Shown here in pieces: positions 19,598-21,669 of a stretch of DNA of 21,669 nucleotides. The position numbers were made by a program, and so were the translations under genes. Origin of the DNA: Asanoa sp040654855. Its GTDB lineage: Bacteria > Actinomycetota > Actinomycetes > Mycobacteriales > Micromonosporaceae. A model generated the notes under the pieces. It was not told the DNA's origin. It worked only from the letters and a program-made list of their open reading frames with translations, and ran no database searches. The DNA is taken from positions 1 to 21,669 of the forward strand of contig NZ_JBFAIU010000110.1 of NCBI RefSeq assembly GCF_040654855.1, read 5' to 3'. Within the stretch, counting starts at the first letter, position 1; every line of letters begins with the position of its first letter.

Positions 19598-21669
19598 ATG
19601 GACGCTGCCGCGCGTCGTAATTCCGTTCCCGCCGAACGGGCGGCCTCTTTCTACACCTTCGTCGGCGCGGTCATCGTGTCGGCGGTTCTGGCTTCGGCCG
19701 TGTCGATCAGCCACCTGCCCCAGGTGCTGCCCGATCTCCCGGCCACGTTCTGGGTGATGGCGGCGCTCGCCGTCCTTTGTGACTACCGGCCGTTCGCGCC
19801 GCCCGGCCGGCGGCAGAGCTCCGCGGTCTTCCCGTCGATCTGCTTCACGTTCGCGATCCTGCTCGCCTGGGGGCTCGGCCCCGCGCTGCTGGTGCAGGCC
19901 GCCGCCGTCGTCTCCTCGTCGATCCGGCTGCGGCACGCGCCGTGGCGGGCGGTCTTCAACGTCGCGCAGTACGCGCTGGCACTGGGCGCGGCCGAAGCCG
20001 TGCTCCGCGGCCTCGGCGAGACCGCGTTCGCGGCCGGCTCGGGTCCGACCTGGATCGACGTGATCGCGGCGGCGACGGCCGCGGCCGCCTGGTTCGTCGT
20101 CAAGTACGGCACCGTGACGATCGCCGTCCGGCTGCACGCCGGCGGGAACTGGTGGGACACGTTCCGCCACGGCGTGGCGTTCGAGTCGGTCTCCATCGGC
20201 GCCCTGCTGCTGCTCGCCCCCGTGCTGGTCGGCGGCCCGGCCGCGCGCAACGTGGCGCTGATCCCGCTGATGCTGGTGCCGCTGTTCGCCGTCTACCGGA
20301 TGTCGCGGCTGTCGTCCGAGCAGGAGCACCTGGCCCGCCTCGACCCGCTCACCGGCCTGGCCAACCGCAAGGCGCTGCTCGCCGAGGTGCAGGAACAGGC
20401 GACCATGCACGCCGCCCGGGCCGCGGCCGGCGCGCCCGACCAGCACTTCGCGCTGCTGCTGCTCGACCTCGACCGGTTCAAGCACGTCAACGACGCGCTC
20501 GGCCACGCGGTCGGCGACCAGTTGCTGATCGAGGTCAGCGGGCGCCTGACCCAGACGGTGGGCCGCCACGACGTGGTCGCGCGGCTCGGCGGCGACGAGT
20601 TCGCGATCCTCGCGCCGCGGCTGACCGACGCCGGCGGCGCGCGTGAGCTGGCGGACCGGATCGTCGCGACGCTGGCGGAGCCCGTCGCGCTGGACGGCCT
20701 GCCGCTGGACGTCGCGGGTTCGATCGGCATCGCGCTCTATCCGGAGCACGGCGAGGACTTCGCCAACCTGATGCGGCACGCGGACGTCGCGATGTACGAC
20801 GCGAAGCACCGCCGCGACACGGTGGTCGTCTACGCGCCCGAGTCGGACCACAACACGCCCGAGCGCCTGAGCCTGCTCGGCGACCTGCGTCGCGCGCTCG
20901 ACCCGGACGTGGCCGCAGCACCCGACGCCGGCGAGATCACGATGTACTACCAGCCGCAGATCGAGATCCAGACCGGCGCCGTGGTCGGCGTGGAGGCCCT
21001 GCTCCGCTGGCGGCACCCGAAGCGCGGCATGGTCGACCCCGAAGAGCTCATCAAGGTGGCGGAGCAGAGCGCGGTGATGCGCCTGCTCACCCGCCGGGTC
21101 GTCGACGACGTGGTCGAACAGCTGGCGAAGTGGCAGGCGGCGGGCGTCTGCCTGCGCGCGGCGGTCAACGTCAGCATCCGGGACCTGCACACGCTGGAGA
21201 TCGTCGACCAGGTCAAGGAGCGCCTGGCCCGCTTCGCGGTCTCCCCCGCCCAGTTGCAGCTGGAGATCACCGAGGGCGCCCTGATGGCCGACCCGCGGCG
21301 CGTGCTCGCGACGATCTCGGAGCTGGCCAAGCTCGGGGTGGCGATCGCCCTGGACGACTTCGGCACGGGCTACTCGTCGATGCAGCACCTGCGCCGGCTG
21401 CCGCTGACGGAGGTCAAGGTCGATCGGTCGTTCGTCCTCGGCATGGCCACGGACGCCGACGATCACGCCATCGTCCGCACGGTCATCGACCTGGCCGGCG
21501 CGCTGGGCCTGCGGGTGGTCGCGGAGGGCGTGGAGGACGAACGGACGTGGCGCCTGCTGCGCTCGGTGGGCTGCCACGTCGCGCAGGGCTGGTTCTACGC
21601 CCGCCCGATGCCGGCGGACGAACTGGCGGAATGGCTGGGCCGCTACCGCCCCCTCAACCCCTCGAGCTG
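19598..21669 (+). CDS. Membrane-bound GGDEF-EAL c-di-GMP synthase/phosphodiesterase, 3' end outside the window
   Basis: The frame is open from ATG 19598 (GGGGAGG four bases upstream) to the window edge, giving 690 codons with no stop. The first ~230 residues are a multi-TM sensor region (about 17-37, 52-64, 72-106, 112-130, 147-172, 185-206, 213-229) that I cannot assign to a named family. The GGDEF domain starts at LARLDPLTGLANRKALL and has an intact RLGGDEFAIL (GGDEF at 331-335). The inhibitory RxxD site is broken: the register reads GRHD. The EAL domain has all key motifs: EALLRW (466-471), VNVS, LEITE, DDFGTGYSS, VKVDRSF, AEGVE and AQGWFYARP. Both synthesis and hydrolysis of c-di-GMP are possible. 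The end visible is close to the natural C terminus. Confidence 0.93.
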   Translation, partial: MDAAARRNSVPAERAASFYTFVGAVIVSAVLASAVSISHLPQVLPDLPATFWVMAALAVLCDYRPFAPPGRRQSSAVFPSICFTFAILLAWGLGPALLVQAAAVVSSSIRLRHAPWRAVFNVAQYALALGAAEAVLRGLGETAFAAGSGPTWIDVIAAATAAAAWFVVKYGTVTIAVRLHAGGNWWDTFRHGVAFESVSIGALLLLAPVLVGGPAARNVALIPLMLVPLFAVYRMSRLSSEQEHLARLDPLTGLANRKALLAEVQEQATMHAARAAAGAPDQHFALLLLDLDRFKHVNDALGHAVGDQLLIEVSGRLTQTVGRHDVVARLGGDEFAILAPRLTDAGGARELADRIVATLAEPVALDGLPLDVAGSIGIALYPEHGEDFANLMRHADVAMYDAKHRRDTVVVYAPESDHNTPERLSLLGDLRRALDPDVAAAPDAGEITMYYQPQIEIQTGAVVGVEALLRWRHPKRGMVDPEELIKVAEQSAVMRLLTRRVVDDVVEQLAKWQAAGVCLRAAVNVSIRDLHTLEIVDQVKERLARFAVSPAQLQLEITEGALMADPRRVLATISELAKLGVAIALDDFGTGYSSMQHLRRLPLTEVKVDRSFVLGMATDADDHAIVRTVIDLAGALGLRVVAEGVEDERTWRLLRSVGCHVAQGWFYARPMPADELAEWLGRYRPLNPSS

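Noticed and set aside
19484..21577. Very long minus-strand open frame opposite the GGDEF-EAL gene
   Set aside because: The plus strand encodes intact GGDEF and EAL motifs with a good ribosome site; the minus frame is rich in Asp, Gln, His and Arg, as expected of a shadow.

Overview
The window is a GC-rich stretch (about 70% G+C by eye) of an actinobacterial chromosome. The gatC-gatA-gatB operon, an NAD+-dependent ligA of 708 residues beside a short MetE-like protein, frequent GTG starts, probable leaderless regulator genes and two GGDEF-EAL proteins fit a Micromonosporaceae-type actinomycete (Actinoplanes, Micromonospora and relatives). That placement is an inference from gene content and composition.

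Layout. Positions 1-851 hold the EAL end of a c-di-GMP protein cut by the window edge. A 634-bp non-coding stretch follows, carrying two inverted copies of a ~75-85 bp repeat. Positions 1486-4774 are gatCAB, the glutamyl/aspartyl-tRNA amidotransferase, followed at once by a third copy of the repeat. Next come a double-domain MarR-type regulator (4912-5814), a 516-bp convergent intergenic region filled by about 3.5 tandem copies of a ~126-bp repeat, an alpha/beta hydrolase (minus strand) and a divergent TetR regulator sharing a 25-bp palindromic operator.

The most interesting part is 7852-15811. Eight minus-strand genes lie end to end, seven junctions being overlaps of 3-8 bp or gaps of 8-11 bp. 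In order of transcription they are a zinc-poor medium-chain dehydrogenase, a degenerate 6-pyruvoyltetrahydropterin-synthase (PTPS)-fold protein, a GT4 glycosyltransferase, a SAM methyltransferase, a lysylphosphatidylglycerol-synthase-TM/flippase-like membrane protein, a RibD-C-type reductase without deaminase, GTP cyclohydrolase II (RibA), and a five-TM LTA-synthase-like phosphotransferase. A CDP-alcohol phosphatidyltransferase starts divergently 81 bp away. Together these look like a pathway that takes GTP to a reduced ribityl-pyrimidine or pterin-like compound, decorates it with sugar and methyl groups, and links it to membrane lipid or a phosphate-linked envelope polymer. I know of no defined product for such a cluster. 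From memory and unverified, Streptomyces coelicolor has a PTPS homologue without PTPS activity (SCO6650) and a GTP cyclohydrolase II paralogue (SCO6655) close to each other, so the cluster may be widely conserved.

The right end (15804-21669, plus strand) has the MetE-like protein, a VOC-fold protein, ligA and a membrane GGDEF-EAL protein that runs off the window. The window is therefore bounded by a c-di-GMP gene on each side.
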